From the NCBI GenBank assembly GCA_027622905.1, contig JAQBVV010000008.1, positions 1-48,007 on the forward strand: DNA of 48,007 nt, given 5' to 3'. The position numbers and the translations under genes were made by a program. This DNA is from Acidobacteriota bacterium. Lineage in GTDB: Bacteria > Acidobacteriota > Vicinamibacteria > Vicinamibacterales > UBA2999. Shown here one piece after another: positions 27,307 to 37,311 of the stretch (the first letter of the stretch is position 1; every line of letters starts with the position of its first letter). The notes under the pieces were generated by a model, which worked only from the letters and a program-made list of their open reading frames with translations, did no database searches and had not been told where the DNA came from.

Positions 27307-28692
27307 GTGTCGAATCCACCGGGCCTGAAGATCTGCGACAACATTCTTGACACCATCGGCCACACGCCGCTGGTGCGTCTTCACGCCATTACGCGCGGCG
27401 TGATAGACGCGACCGTCCTCGCGAAGGTGGAGACGTTCAATCCTGGTAATTCGATCAAGGACCGCATGGCGGTCAAGATGATCGATGACGCAGAGCAGGC
27501 CGGGCTGCTGAAGCCAGGTGGCACCATCATCGAGGGCACATCGGGCAACACGGGCATGGGCCTGGCGATCGCGGCGGTGGTCAAAGGGTACCGCTGCATC
27601 TTCACGACAACAGACAAGCAGTCCAAGGAGAAGGTCGATGCGCTGAAGGCCTTTGGCGCGGAGGTCATCGTCTGTCCGACAGACGTCGATCCAGAGGACC
27701 CTCGGTCCTACTACGCCGTATCGTCCAGGCTGGAGCGGGAGATTCCCAATGCCTGGAAGGCCGATCAGTACAACAACCTGTCGAATGGGCAGGCGCACTA
27801 CGAGCAGACCGGCCCGGAGATATGGGAGCAGACGGACGGTCATGTGACCCATCTGGTGTGCGGCGTCGGTACCGGTGGCACCATCACCGGCGCGGGCCGC
27901 TACCTCAAGGAGCAGAACCCCCGCATCACGCTCTGGGGCATCGACACCTACGGATCGATCTTCAAGAAGTACAAAGAGACCGGCGTATTCGACAAGAACG
28001 AGATTTACCCGTACATCACCGAGGGGATCGGCGAGGACTTCCTGCCGGCCAATGTCGATTTCGATCTCATCGACCACTTCGAGAAGGTCACTGACAAGGA
28101 CGCGGCGATCATGACCCGGCGTATCACGCGCGAGGAGGGGATCTTCGCCGGCAACTCGGCGGGCTCGGCGATGGCCGGCCTGCTGCAGATGAAGGACCGT
28201 CTGTCACCGGACGACGTCGTCGTCGTGATCTTTCACGATCACGGATCACGATATCTCGCGAAGATGTACAACGATGAGTGGATGCGAGCGCGAGGCTTCC
28301 TCGAGGTGACGGGCATGACGGCTCGCGACCTGGTGGCGCTCGGCCTCTCTGGCGAGCTCTACTCGGTGGAAGCCGCACAGACGGTCGAGGAGGCCGTCCG
28401 TGTGATGAGCGACCATGATTTCTCTCAGATTTCGGTCACGCGTGACGGTCGCGTCATCGGCTCACTGAACGAGACACATCTCTACACCGAGTTCGTTCGA
28501 GATCAGGACATCAGGCAAAAGCCCGTCGAGACGATCATGCAGCCGGTGTTCGCGTTCGCTGACATCACGACGCCCGTGGAACTGCTGTCGACGATGATTA
28601 CCTCTGAGAACCCGGCCGTCCTGGTGCGCGATTTCAAGACCGACAAGACATTCATCATCACCCGATCCGACGTCATCCGGGTGCTGATCTGA
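27307..28692 (+). CDS. Cystathionine beta-synthase-type PLP enzyme with C-terminal CBS domains
   Basis: NPGNSIKDRMAVKMI (PLP Lys), EGTSGNTGMGLA, GTGGTITGAGRYLKE, plus two CBS repeats. Confidence 0.93.
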   Translation: MSNPPGLKICDNILDTIGHTPLVRLHAITRGVIDATVLAKVETFNPGNSIKDRMAVKMIDDAEQAGLLKPGGTIIEGTSGNTGMGLAIAAVVKGYRCIFTTTDKQSKEKVDALKAFGAEVIVCPTDVDPEDPRSYYAVSSRLEREIPNAWKADQYNNLSNGQAHYEQTGPEIWEQTDGHVTHLVCGVGTGGTITGAGRYLKEQNPRITLWGIDTYGSIFKKYKETGVFDKNEIYPYITEGIGEDFLPANVDFDLIDHFEKVTDKDAAIMTRRITREEGIFAGNSAGSAMAGLLQMKDRLSPDDVVVVIFHDHGSRYLAKMYNDEWMRARGFLEVTGMTARDLVALGLSGELYSVEAAQTVEEAVRVMSDHDFSQISVTRDGRVIGSLNETHLYTEFVRDQDIRQKPVETIMQPVFAFADITTPVELLSTMITSENPAVLVRDFKTDKTFIITRSDVIRVLI

Positions 28693-28702
28693 TGACGGGG
28701 GG

Positions 28703-30103
28703 CTATTCCAGCGCCTTGACGATGCTCTCGACAACCTTTTTCGCGTCGCCAAAGACCATCATCGTGCGGTCCATGTAGAACAGCGGATTGTCGATGCCCG
28801 CGTAGCCGGCGGCCATCGACCGTTTGTTGACGATGACCGAGCGCGACCTGTGCGCCTCGAGAATCGGCATGCCAAAGATGGGGCTGCCGGGCTGCTCCGC
28901 AAGCGGGTTGACGACATCGTTGGCACCAAGTACGAAAGCGACATCGGTCGAGTTGAAATCGCTGTTGATGTCTTCCATCTCGACGACCTGGTCGTAGGGT
29001 ACCTCGGCTTCGGCGAGGAGCACGTTCATGTGTCCCGGCATTCGGCCAGCGACGGGATGAATGGCGTAGCGCACCCTGACGCCCTTGGCGGTCAACTTTT
29101 CGACCAACTCCTTCACCGCATGCTGCGCGCGCCCGACGGCCAGTCCATAACCGGGCACGATGATGACGCTTTCGGCGTTGCCGAGCAGAAACGCGACATC
29201 GTCCGCGGATCCGGACTTGACGGACTTCTGTCCGGCGTCGGTCGAGGCTTCGCCCTCGGCTCCCCCGAAGCCGCCCAGCACAACGCTGAAGAAGGACCGG
29301 TTCATCGCGCGACACATGATGTACGACAGAATCGCGCCCGACGATCCGACGAGTGCCCCTGCGATGATGAGCAGGGAGTTGTTGAGCGAGAAGCCGATGC
29401 CGGCGGCGGCCCAGCCGGAGTAGCTGTTCAACATCGAAATCACGACCGGCATGTCCGCACCGCCGATCGGAATGATGACGAGGACCCCCAGCACAAACGC
29501 CACGCCTGTCATGGCAAGAAACGGTGTCCACTGCGCATCCGTGGAGGCACCGATAAACAGGATGCCGCAGGTGAGCATGACAAGGGCCAGCACGAGATTC
29601 GCAATGTGCTGCCCTCGAAACGCGACCGGCGCGCTGGAAAAGATGCGCCCGTACTTGCCAAGGCCGGCGAGCTTTCCGAACGCGATGACGGATCCGGAGA
29701 AGGTGATGGCGCCGACGAAAGTGCCGATGAACAGCTCGATACGGTTGCCCATCGGAATCGGCGATTCCAGGCCGAACGCGAGAGGATTACTCACGACGGC
29801 GACGGCGATGAGCACTGCCGCCATGCCCACCAGGGAATGCATGGCCGCCACGAGCTCCGGCATCTGGGTCATCTGCACGCGCTTGGCCACGATCAGGCCG
29901 ATGGCGCCTCCGAGGACCATCATGCCGAGCGCGATGTCGATACGGCGAGTGATGGTCAACGTCGTGACGACCGCAAGGGTCATCCCAACGATGCCGAACA
30001 GGTTGCCGCGGCGTGCCGAGCGCGGGTGTGACAGTCCCTTGAGCGCCAGGATGAACAGGACGCTCGCAAGTAGGTACAAAAGCGCGGACTGGTTGGCCGA
30101 CAT
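28703..30103 (-). CDS. pntB: NAD(P)(+) transhydrogenase beta subunit
   Basis: Polytopic N-term then IIVPGYGLAVGRAQHAVKELVEKL, YAIHPVAGRMPGHMNVLLAEA, VAFVLGANDVVNP. Start MSANQSALLY at 30103. Confidence 0.96.
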   Translation of the reverse strand: MSANQSALLYLLASVLFILALKGLSHPRSARRGNLFGIVGMTLAVVTTLTITRRIDIALGMMVLGGAIGLIVAKRVQMTQMPELVAAMHSLVGMAAVLIAVAVVSNPLAFGLESPIPMGNRIELFIGTFVGAITFSGSVIAFGKLAGLGKYGRIFSSAPVAFRGQHIANLVLALVMLTCGILFIGASTDAQWTPFLAMTGVAFVLGVLVIIPIGGADMPVVISMLNSYSGWAAAGIGFSLNNSLLIIAGALVGSSGAILSYIMCRAMNRSFFSVVLGGFGGAEGEASTDAGQKSVKSGSADDVAFLLGNAESVIIVPGYGLAVGRAQHAVKELVEKLTAKGVRVRYAIHPVAGRMPGHMNVLLAEAEVPYDQVVEMEDINSDFNSTDVAFVLGANDVVNPLAEQPGSPIFGMPILEAHRSRSVIVNKRSMAAGYAGIDNPLFYMDRTMMVFGDAKKVVESIVKALE

Positions 30104-30107
30104 CGAG

Positions 30108-30416
30108 TTACTGCTTCCCCTTCTCTTCCTTCTTCTTGAACATCGCGAGCATGCGCTGGCTGACCATGAAGCCCCCGAACGTGTTGATGGCGGCCAGTCC
30201 CACCGCCGCCGCGCCGAGAATGGCGCCCAGGCCCACGGTGCCCGGTCCGGCCGCGATGATGGCGCCAACGATCACCACCGAGCTGATGGCGTTGGTGACG
30301 CTCATCAGCGGCGTATGCAGCGCGGGCGTGACGTTCCACACGACGTGGTAGCCGACGAAGATCGCCAGGACGAAGATGGTGATGTTCGTGATCGTCGGGT
30401 CGACGAGTTCGGTCAT
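30108..30416 (-). CDS. NAD(P) transhydrogenase alpha subunit, membrane part
   Basis: 102 aa; [53 protein letters not shown]. Confidence 0.95.
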   Translation of the reverse strand: MTELVDPTITNITIFVLAIFVGYHVVWNVTPALHTPLMSVTNAISSVVIVGAIIAAGPGTVGLGAILGAAAVGLAAINTFGGFMVSQRMLAMFKKKEEKGKQ

Positions 30417-31555
30417 TTCGGTGAAGCCTCTGGTGTGCGCACCGCGGCGCCGTCGACGCAGACCAGCGAGGCGTCCACGATGTCGTCGGTGCGGTCGATG
30501 TGCAGTCCGCCCGTTTCAGGATTGATCAGCAGCGCGATGAAACTCAGCAGGTTGCGCGCGTACAGCGCGCTGGCGTCAGCCGCGACCATCGCAGGCAGGT
30601 TGCAGTGCCCGACGAGGACGACGCCGTGCGCCACGGTGACGCGGTCTGGTGCCGTGAGCGCGCAATTGCCGCCCTGTTCGGCGGCCAGGTCCACGACAAC
30701 CGACCCCGGCTTCATGCGCTGCAGGGTCTCTTCACGCACGAGGAGTGGCGCGCTGCGGCCGGGCACGAGGGCGGTCGTGATCACGATGTCCGCGACGACA
30801 GCTCGTTCATCGATCAACGCGGCTTGCCGCTGCTTGTAGTCGTCGCTCATCTCCCGGGCATAGCCGCCAGCGGTGGCCATCTCCGCTTTCTCCGCCTCCG
30901 AGGCCTCGACCTCGACGAACCTGGCACCGAGCGATTCAACCTGTTCCTTGACCGCGGGGCGTACGTCAAACGCCTCGACGACAGCGCCAAGACGCTTGGC
31001 GGTGGCGATCGCCTGGAGTCCGGCGACGCCCGCGCCAAGTACCAGCACTCTCGCGGCCTTCACGGTGCCTGCCGCCGTCATCAGCATCGGCATGAACCGG
31101 GCGTACTCGTTCGCTGCGATGAGGACAGCCTTGTAGCCGGCGATATTCGCCTGCGACGACAGGACGTCCATCGACTGTGCCCGTGTCGTGCGGGGCATGG
31201 ATTCCATGGCGAATGCCGTCACACCCGTGTCGGCAAGACGGTCGATCGCGGCGTGGTCGTGTGGTCTGAGCAGGCCGACCAGCACGGAGCCTCGCCGCAA
31301 CAGCGGCAACTCGGCCGGTTCCGGGCCTCGCACTTTCAGGACGATGTCGGACTGCGCATAGACATCAGCGGCCGACGGCACGATGGAGGCGCCAGCGGCC
31401 TCGAATTCGGCGTCGGGAATACTGGCGGCGACGCCGGCGTGCCTCTGGACACTGACGGTGTGGAGGCCGGCCTTGACGAGCTTCCGGATGGTGTCAGGCG
31501 TCGCGGCGACGCGATTCTCTCCGGGCCGGACTTCGGCGGGAATACCGATGTGCAT
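30413..31555 (-). CDS. pntA: NAD(P) transhydrogenase alpha subunit, NAD-binding part
   Basis: [53 protein letters not shown]; 4-bp overlap with next subunit. Confidence 0.95.
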   Translation of the reverse strand: MHIGIPAEVRPGENRVAATPDTIRKLVKAGLHTVSVQRHAGVAASIPDAEFEAAGASIVPSAADVYAQSDIVLKVRGPEPAELPLLRRGSVLVGLLRPHDHAAIDRLADTGVTAFAMESMPRTTRAQSMDVLSSQANIAGYKAVLIAANEYARFMPMLMTAAGTVKAARVLVLGAGVAGLQAIATAKRLGAVVEAFDVRPAVKEQVESLGARFVEVEASEAEKAEMATAGGYAREMSDDYKQRQAALIDERAVVADIVITTALVPGRSAPLLVREETLQRMKPGSVVVDLAAEQGGNCALTAPDRVTVAHGVVLVGHCNLPAMVAADASALYARNLLSFIALLINPETGGLHIDRTDDIVDASLVCVDGAAVRTPEASPK

Positions 31556-31741
31556 ATGAATATGGGTTTTTATCGGGCGACGAGCCGCCACCTTTCGCGG
31601 CGACCCGCGGGCGGGGAGATCAGATGGCCTTCGTCACTCCGCCTACGATTCTGACTCATATCGTCCGGATTTCAAATGCCCAGGTGGTGTCTGAGGTTGC
31701 TGACCAACGCCTACGCTGCGAAGGTTCCCTCCAGAACGGGT

Positions 31742-32533
31742 ATGATCGACGATTCAATGGATTGTGGGCTGACGGATAAGGTTGCAGTCGTCACCGGTTC
31801 GAGCCGCGGCCTGGGACTGGCGACGGCCAAGTCGCTGGCGGGTGAAGGGTGCCGTGTGTGCCTGTGTGCGCGAGGTGAGCAAGGTCTTCACGACGCTGCG
31901 CGCGAGGTGGCTGCGGTGTCGGGGGACGCTGGACGGGTCGTCCATGTGGTGGCCGACGTGGCTCAGGCCGAGGGCGCCAGGTCGGTGATCGACAGGGCGG
32001 TACAGGCGTTCGGCGGTCTCGATATTCTGGTCAACAATGTCGGCGTTGCGGGAGGGGGCGGACTGCTCGAGACGACCGACGAGCACTGGCAGGACGCCTT
32101 CGATCACACGGTGCTGCCGGCCGTGCGCGCGTCGAGGGCCGCAGTGCCGCATATGCGGGAGCGGGGCGGCGGTGTCATCGTGATCATCGCATCGATTTTC
32201 GGTCGTGAAGCCGGCGGTCGCATGACCTACAACGCGCTGAAAGCCGCCGACATCAGTCTTGCGAAATCCCTCGCGCAGGAGCTGGCGTCCTCGAACATTC
32301 GCGTGAACAGTGTCTCGCCGGGATCGATCCTCTTCGAGGGTGGCTCGTGGTGGCGACGCCAGCAGGCGGATCCGGAGGGCCTGGCGGCATTCATCTCGCG
32401 CGAACTTCCGTTCGGTCGCCTGGGCAGGCCCGAGGAGGTGGGTGACGTCGTCGCCTTTCTCTGCTCGTCGCGCGCCAGCTGGATCAGTGGCACGTCGATC
32501 GTTGTCGACGGGTGTCAGAGCAGGTCGTTCTAG
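31742..32533 (+). CDS. SDR-family oxidoreductase (3-oxoacyl-ACP reductase-like)
   Basis: VAVVTGSSRGLGLATAKSLAGEG, NNVG, YNALKAADISLAKSLA, SPGSI. Confidence 0.9.
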   Translation: MIDDSMDCGLTDKVAVVTGSSRGLGLATAKSLAGEGCRVCLCARGEQGLHDAAREVAAVSGDAGRVVHVVADVAQAEGARSVIDRAVQAFGGLDILVNNVGVAGGGGLLETTDEHWQDAFDHTVLPAVRASRAAVPHMRERGGGVIVIIASIFGREAGGRMTYNALKAADISLAKSLAQELASSNIRVNSVSPGSILFEGGSWWRRQQADPEGLAAFISRELPFGRLGRPEEVGDVVAFLCSSRASWISGTSIVVDGCQSRSF

Positions 32534-33100
32534 GGGTAGAGGGCGCTGGCAACCCCGTAACTGGTGCCCCTTTTCACGTTGACATCGCTGCAGTCCCCCG
32601 CCGCTGCCGGCCTGCCCTCGTCCGACGTCCGGCTCCGCCAGGTGGGAAATCGACCTCCGCTCGTGATCTGCCGCTCCCGCCGCGAGTAATTGCTGGTTCG
32701 GGCGCCTGCCGGCGCGGCATGCACCGCCAGAAGCTATTCGGCCGCCATGGATCGCGCGGAACGAACTCGACGGCGAGGAATCGCTGCGATCGATTTCCGG
32801 CCTCGCGGTGACTCACCGGGCTGCGAACGGCCGCCAGACGAGGGCAGACCAGCAGCGGCGGCCCCACGTGCACCGCCCGTGGATACGTGCGAGCACTTGC
32901 GCCTACCCACGCGGGCGAAGGTGCAGTACTACCTCGATGGACTAATTGAGGCGAAGTGCGTCCATGACCATATGGTCTCTGGACAGCCGACACGATACCT
33001 GCTTAAAGCCAGAGGTCGCGCCCTTCTCGTGGAGCGTGGGGTGCTGTAAGAATTGCGGCCCAACACGCGCTGCACCAGTCGGCAGATCCTCCCTCGATAA

Positions 33101-33262
33101 AGTAGACACTTCCACCTAACCACGGGAGGTGCCTCGTGCCCCTAGCCCTAGCCGGTCCACGTAAGGTGCAACGCTACAGCCTGAAGTTCAACCTCAAGGC
33201 GGTGAAACTGAGTCAATCAAAAGGGCGTGGAGGTGCAGGTCGTGGCTGAAGGGCAGGCGTCA
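33101..33262 (+). mobile_element. Truncated, frameshifted IS3-family OrfA (transposase HTH) remnant
   Basis: GTG at 33136 after GGAGGT: VPLALAGPRKVQRYSLKFNLKAVKLSQSKG (frame 1), continued in +1 frame from 33227 as VEVQVVAEGQAS; resembles IS3 OrfA N-termini. Left part includes agtagacacttcc, a possible IS end (weak). Confidence 0.65.
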
Positions 33263-34594
33263 CTGCCGGAAGGCGCCGTAGTACACCGGCACGCCCGCCA
33301 GGACGATCGCGAACGTGACGCCTGTCCAGAGCGGATCGGCGATCAGCGCGCTTCCCACCAGGTACATCACCGCCGCGACGAACACCGCCGGCACGAAGGG
33401 GTATCCCGGTACCTTGTACGGTCGTGGCAACTCAGGTCGTGTTCGGCGCAGCCGATAGAGTCCCGCGATCGCCAATCCATAGAACGGCCAGATCGACAGG
33501 ACGAATGTGTCGGCCAGTTGCTCGAAGGTGCGCGTGAGGACAAACAGCACGCCAAGAGCCGTCGCCAGCGCGATCGCAATGTACGGCGTGTGATACCGGG
33601 GATGCACGCGTGCCACGACCGGGAAGAACAGCTTGTCGTCGGCCATCGCGAAGAAGACCCGAGGCGCCGACAACATGACCGCCATCAGCGCACCAAAGGT
33701 CGAGATGGTGACGACGACCGACACGAATGCCACGCCGACCTGCCCGAACACCGCCTGCATCGTATCGGCGGCGATCAGGGGTGATGTCGCGATCGTGTCG
33801 ACGGGGCTGACGTACAGGTACGCGGCATTGACGGCGAGGTAGATGGCGATGATCGCCAGCGTGCCGACCACGATGGCGCGTGGAAGTGTGCGCTGTGGGT
33901 CGGCGACTTCGCCGGCCGCAAACGATAGATCGGCGAAGCCGTCATACGCCCATAACACGGAGATGAGCGCGAGGCCGAGAACCCCCGCATCGACCGGGGC
34001 AGATGCCGCCGTGAAGTTGGCGCCTGACGCGCCGGCGCCCCCACCGAGCGCAAACGACGCGAGTACGAGGAACGCGAGCGCCGCGAACTTGGCGATGCTC
34101 GACGCACCCACGACGGCCGCGCCGATGTGCACCCCGCGAATGTTGATGACGCCGGCGACGAGCACTGCGCCTGCCGCGACCAGATCCGTCACGGTGCCGA
34201 TGCTCGCTGGGTCGTAGCCCAGCGAGCGCAGCAGGTACTCGCTGAACACCTTTGAGATCGCCGCCGTCGCTGAGGCTCGGATCAGGACCAGTTCCGACCA
34301 GCCGAACAGAAAGCCGGCGAGCCTGCCCCATCCTTCTCGCAGGAACACATACCATCCCCCGGTGTACGGCAGCGATGCGGCGAGCTCGGCCACTGACAGG
34401 GCGCCGCACAACGAGATCAACCCACCGGCTATCCAGACACCCAGCATGAGGGTCGGGTCCGGTACCCTGGCGGCGATCGACGCCGGAGTCCGAAAAATGC
34501 CAGAGCCGATGGTGAGACCGACGACGATGCCGACCGATCCCCAGAACCGGAGCCGGCGGGGAAGCACGTTGGTCGGTCGCGGCTCGGCAGACAT
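33260..34594 (-). CDS. APC-superfamily amino acid permease
   Basis: LRFWGSVGIVVGLTIGSGIFRTPASIAARV and about 12 hydrophobic segments; start MSAEPRPT at 34594. Confidence 0.92.
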   Translation of the reverse strand: MSAEPRPTNVLPRRLRFWGSVGIVVGLTIGSGIFRTPASIAARVPDPTLMLGVWIAGGLISLCGALSVAELAASLPYTGGWYVFLREGWGRLAGFLFGWSELVLIRASATAAISKVFSEYLLRSLGYDPASIGTVTDLVAAGAVLVAGVINIRGVHIGAAVVGASSIAKFAALAFLVLASFALGGGAGASGANFTAASAPVDAGVLGLALISVLWAYDGFADLSFAAGEVADPQRTLPRAIVVGTLAIIAIYLAVNAAYLYVSPVDTIATSPLIAADTMQAVFGQVGVAFVSVVVTISTFGALMAVMLSAPRVFFAMADDKLFFPVVARVHPRYHTPYIAIALATALGVLFVLTRTFEQLADTFVLSIWPFYGLAIAGLYRLRRTRPELPRPYKVPGYPFVPAVFVAAVMYLVGSALIADPLWTGVTFAIVLAGVPVYYGAFRQ

Positions 34595-34716
34595 TGGCGG
34601 ATAGGGTATCTCATCGCGAAGGGCCGCCGGCCAAGCTGGCAATGCCACAATTTAAACGTAAAAATCGTACTTTCGAGTGGACCTTCGCCTTTATTGCGCT
34701 TAGTATCGTCCGAGTC

Positions 34717-37311
34717 ATGTCACCGAAGCGTCAGCTCGATTCGGAACTGGGGGTGATGCGCTCGCCCCGTGGGGAGGCCAGTGTGCCCGCGTGGGACGGT
34801 GCGCGTCGCGGAGGGGATCGAGAACTGCAGACGGTACTCGATCGGCTCACGGGGGGCGTCTCGGAGCGTCCAGATGCCCCCGATGGTTGGGTGACGGCCG
34901 TGCGGGTGCTGCAGGCGCGCTCGGCTGCGTTCGCTCCGTGCCCGGCAGGGCTGAACGACCGGCTGCGCGGCGTATTCAAGGCTCGTGGTATCGAGCAGTT
35001 CTACACGCATCAGACCGCTGCGGTCGAGCATGCGCTGGGGCGCCGAAACGTCGTGGTGACGACACCGACCGCATCGGGAAAGACGTTGTGCTACAACGCG
35101 CCGGTACTGAGCACGATCCTCGGTGACCCTGCGGCTCGCGCGCTGTACCTGTTTCCCACCAAGGCGCTGGCGCAGGATCAACTGGCCGAGCTGCATGCCC
35201 TGGCGGACGCGCTGTCAGACGACGAATCGCCGATCGGCGTGTTTACCTACGACGGTGATACGCCGCAGGACGCCAGGCGCGCGATCCGAGGACGGGCGCA
35301 CATCGTGCTCAGCAATCCGGACATGCTGCATTCGGGAATCTTGCCCCACCATCCCCGATGGGCCAAGCTCTTCGAGAATCTTCGGTATGTCGTCATCGAC
35401 GAACTGCACGCGTATCGCGGCGTCTTCGGCAGTCACTTGACCAACGTGCTGCGTCGGTTGCGGCGAATCTGTCGCCACTACGGATCGAACCCTGCGTTCA
35501 TCTGCTCGTCGGCCACGATCGCGAATCCTCGTGAGCTTGCCGAGTCGTTGGTGGAGGAGCCGTTCGAGCTTGTCTCGGAGAACGGCGCGCCTCGAGGCGA
35601 GAAGGCGTTTCTGTTCATCAATCCTCCGGTCGTCAATCAGCAGCTTGGCATTCGGCGTTCGTACCTCAGCGAGGCGCGGCGCATCAGTGGCGAGTTTCTC
35701 AAGCGAGGGCTCCAGCTGATCGTGTTTGCCCAGAGCCGCCTGTCCACCGAGATCCTGACGACGTATCTCAAGGATGACTTCGAGGGCCCTCCTGGCACGC
35801 GCGAGCAGATTCGCGGCTACCGGGGAGGCTACCTGCCGAAGCGGCGCCGGGAGATAGAACGAGGCCTGCGCGAAGGCGCCGTGCGTGCCGTGGTCTCGAC
35901 CAGCGCGCTGGAGCTCGGGATTGACGTCGGCGCGCTCGACGTCTGCGTGATGGCCGGGTACCCGGGCACGATTGCTGCGACGTGGCAGCGAGCCGGGCGT
36001 GCGGGACGCCGACAGGGGCGGTCGGCGGCCGTGCTCGTGGCCAGTAGCGCGCCCATCGATCAGTTCGTCGTCAGACATCCCGCGTACTTTTTCGAGGCGT
36101 CGCCTGAGCGGGCGTTGATCGACGCAGACAATTTGCACATCCTGGTCGATCACGTGAAGTGCGCGGCGTTCGAGCTGCCGTTCGCGACCGCAGAAGCGTA
36201 CGGCCGGAAGGACGTGCAGGAGGTACTGCGGATTCTGGCGGAGAGTGGTCTCGTGCATTGCACCGGGAGCGCTGATGCGGCGCCCCAGACCGACGACGAG
36301 GGGGTGTGGCAGTGGACGAGCGAGTCGTACCCCGCCGATGCGGTGAGTCTTCGAGCTGTGTCGTCAGATAACTTCGTCGTCGTGGATCTCACCAGGGGCG
36401 CAGAGGTCATCGGTGAGACCAGTTTCTCCAGCGGCCCCGCCACGTTGCATGAGAAGGCGATCTATCTTGTCGAGGGGACGCTCTATCAGGTCGAGCGACT
36501 GGACTTCGAGGCACGGAAGGCGTTTGTCCGGAGGAGCGACTGCGACTACTACACCGACGCGATCACGCACACCAAGGTCACCGTGCTCGACACGTTCGAC
36601 CGTGGTGGGGGTCCAGGGGAACCGTCGATCGTGCCGGCGTCGGCCTATGTCGCAAGGACGGCGGCCAACGCCGGGGAGACGCGGGCCCACGGCGAGGTGC
36701 ACGTCTCATCACGGGTCGTTGGCTTCAAGAAGATCAAGTTCTACACCAACGAGAATGTTGGTTCGGGAGAGCTGGACCTGCCAGAACAGGAGATGCACAC
36801 CACGGCGTACTGGCTGACCGTGCCGAGGTCGGTCATGGCGGCGCTGCCGTACGCGCCGGACGACAGACGCGATGGCGTGGTCGGGCTGTCGTTTGCGATG
36901 CGACAGGTCGCGCAACTGCTCCTCATGTGCGATCGGCAGGACATCGGTATTTCGCTCGGAGCTGGTCAGCACGCGGAGGACACGGACTTGCACCGCGGCG
37001 CCTGCGGCGGAGGCAGTTGGATCGAGGGACAGGCCCCTGGACGCGGCCTGGACTCCGAGCTGTCGGATGAGCCGAGCGTATTCATCTACGACAACTGCCC
37101 TGGAGGGATCGGATTCAGCGAGCCGCTGTTCCGGATGCACGTCGAACTCCTCACGCGTACACGCGCGTTGATTGCCAGCTGCGCGTGCGAACGGGGCTGT
37201 CCGACGTGCGTGGGTCCCGTCGGCAACACGGGGCCGCTGGCCAAGGTCGCGGCGCTGCGCATCCTTGATGAGATCGCCGCGCAGTCGATGAACCAGGTGG
37301 GGGCGGCATGA
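34717..37311 (+). CDS. mrfA: DEAD/DEAH helicase with C-terminal 4-Cys DUF1998-type domain (MrfA/YprA-like)
   Basis: TTPTASGKTLCYNAPVL, VVIDELHAYRGVFGSH, CSSATIANP, WQRAGRAGRRQG, C-terminal CACERGCPTCVGP. Start at 34717 (ORF opens 34594). Confidence 0.87.
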   Translation: MSPKRQLDSELGVMRSPRGEASVPAWDGARRGGDRELQTVLDRLTGGVSERPDAPDGWVTAVRVLQARSAAFAPCPAGLNDRLRGVFKARGIEQFYTHQTAAVEHALGRRNVVVTTPTASGKTLCYNAPVLSTILGDPAARALYLFPTKALAQDQLAELHALADALSDDESPIGVFTYDGDTPQDARRAIRGRAHIVLSNPDMLHSGILPHHPRWAKLFENLRYVVIDELHAYRGVFGSHLTNVLRRLRRICRHYGSNPAFICSSATIANPRELAESLVEEPFELVSENGAPRGEKAFLFINPPVVNQQLGIRRSYLSEARRISGEFLKRGLQLIVFAQSRLSTEILTTYLKDDFEGPPGTREQIRGYRGGYLPKRRREIERGLREGAVRAVVSTSALELGIDVGALDVCVMAGYPGTIAATWQRAGRAGRRQGRSAAVLVASSAPIDQFVVRHPAYFFEASPERALIDADNLHILVDHVKCAAFELPFATAEAYGRKDVQEVLRILAESGLVHCTGSADAAPQTDDEGVWQWTSESYPADAVSLRAVSSDNFVVVDLTRGAEVIGETSFSSGPATLHEKAIYLVEGTLYQVERLDFEARKAFVRRSDCDYYTDAITHTKVTVLDTFDRGGGPGEPSIVPASAYVARTAANAGETRAHGEVHVSSRVVGFKKIKFYTNENVGSGELDLPEQEMHTTAYWLTVPRSVMAALPYAPDDRRDGVVGLSFAMRQVAQLLLMCDRQDIGISLGAGQHAEDTDLHRGACGGGSWIEGQAPGRGLDSELSDEPSVFIYDNCPGGIGFSEPLFRMHVELLTRTRALIASCACERGCPTCVGPVGNTGPLAKVAALRILDEIAAQSMNQVGAA

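Noticed and set aside
28850-30031. 393-aa ORF on + strand
   Set aside because: Antisense to pntB; His/Asp-rich shadow translation.
33227-33784. 185-aa ORF on + strand
   Set aside because: Only its first ~12 residues look transposase-like; the rest is antisense to the APC permease.
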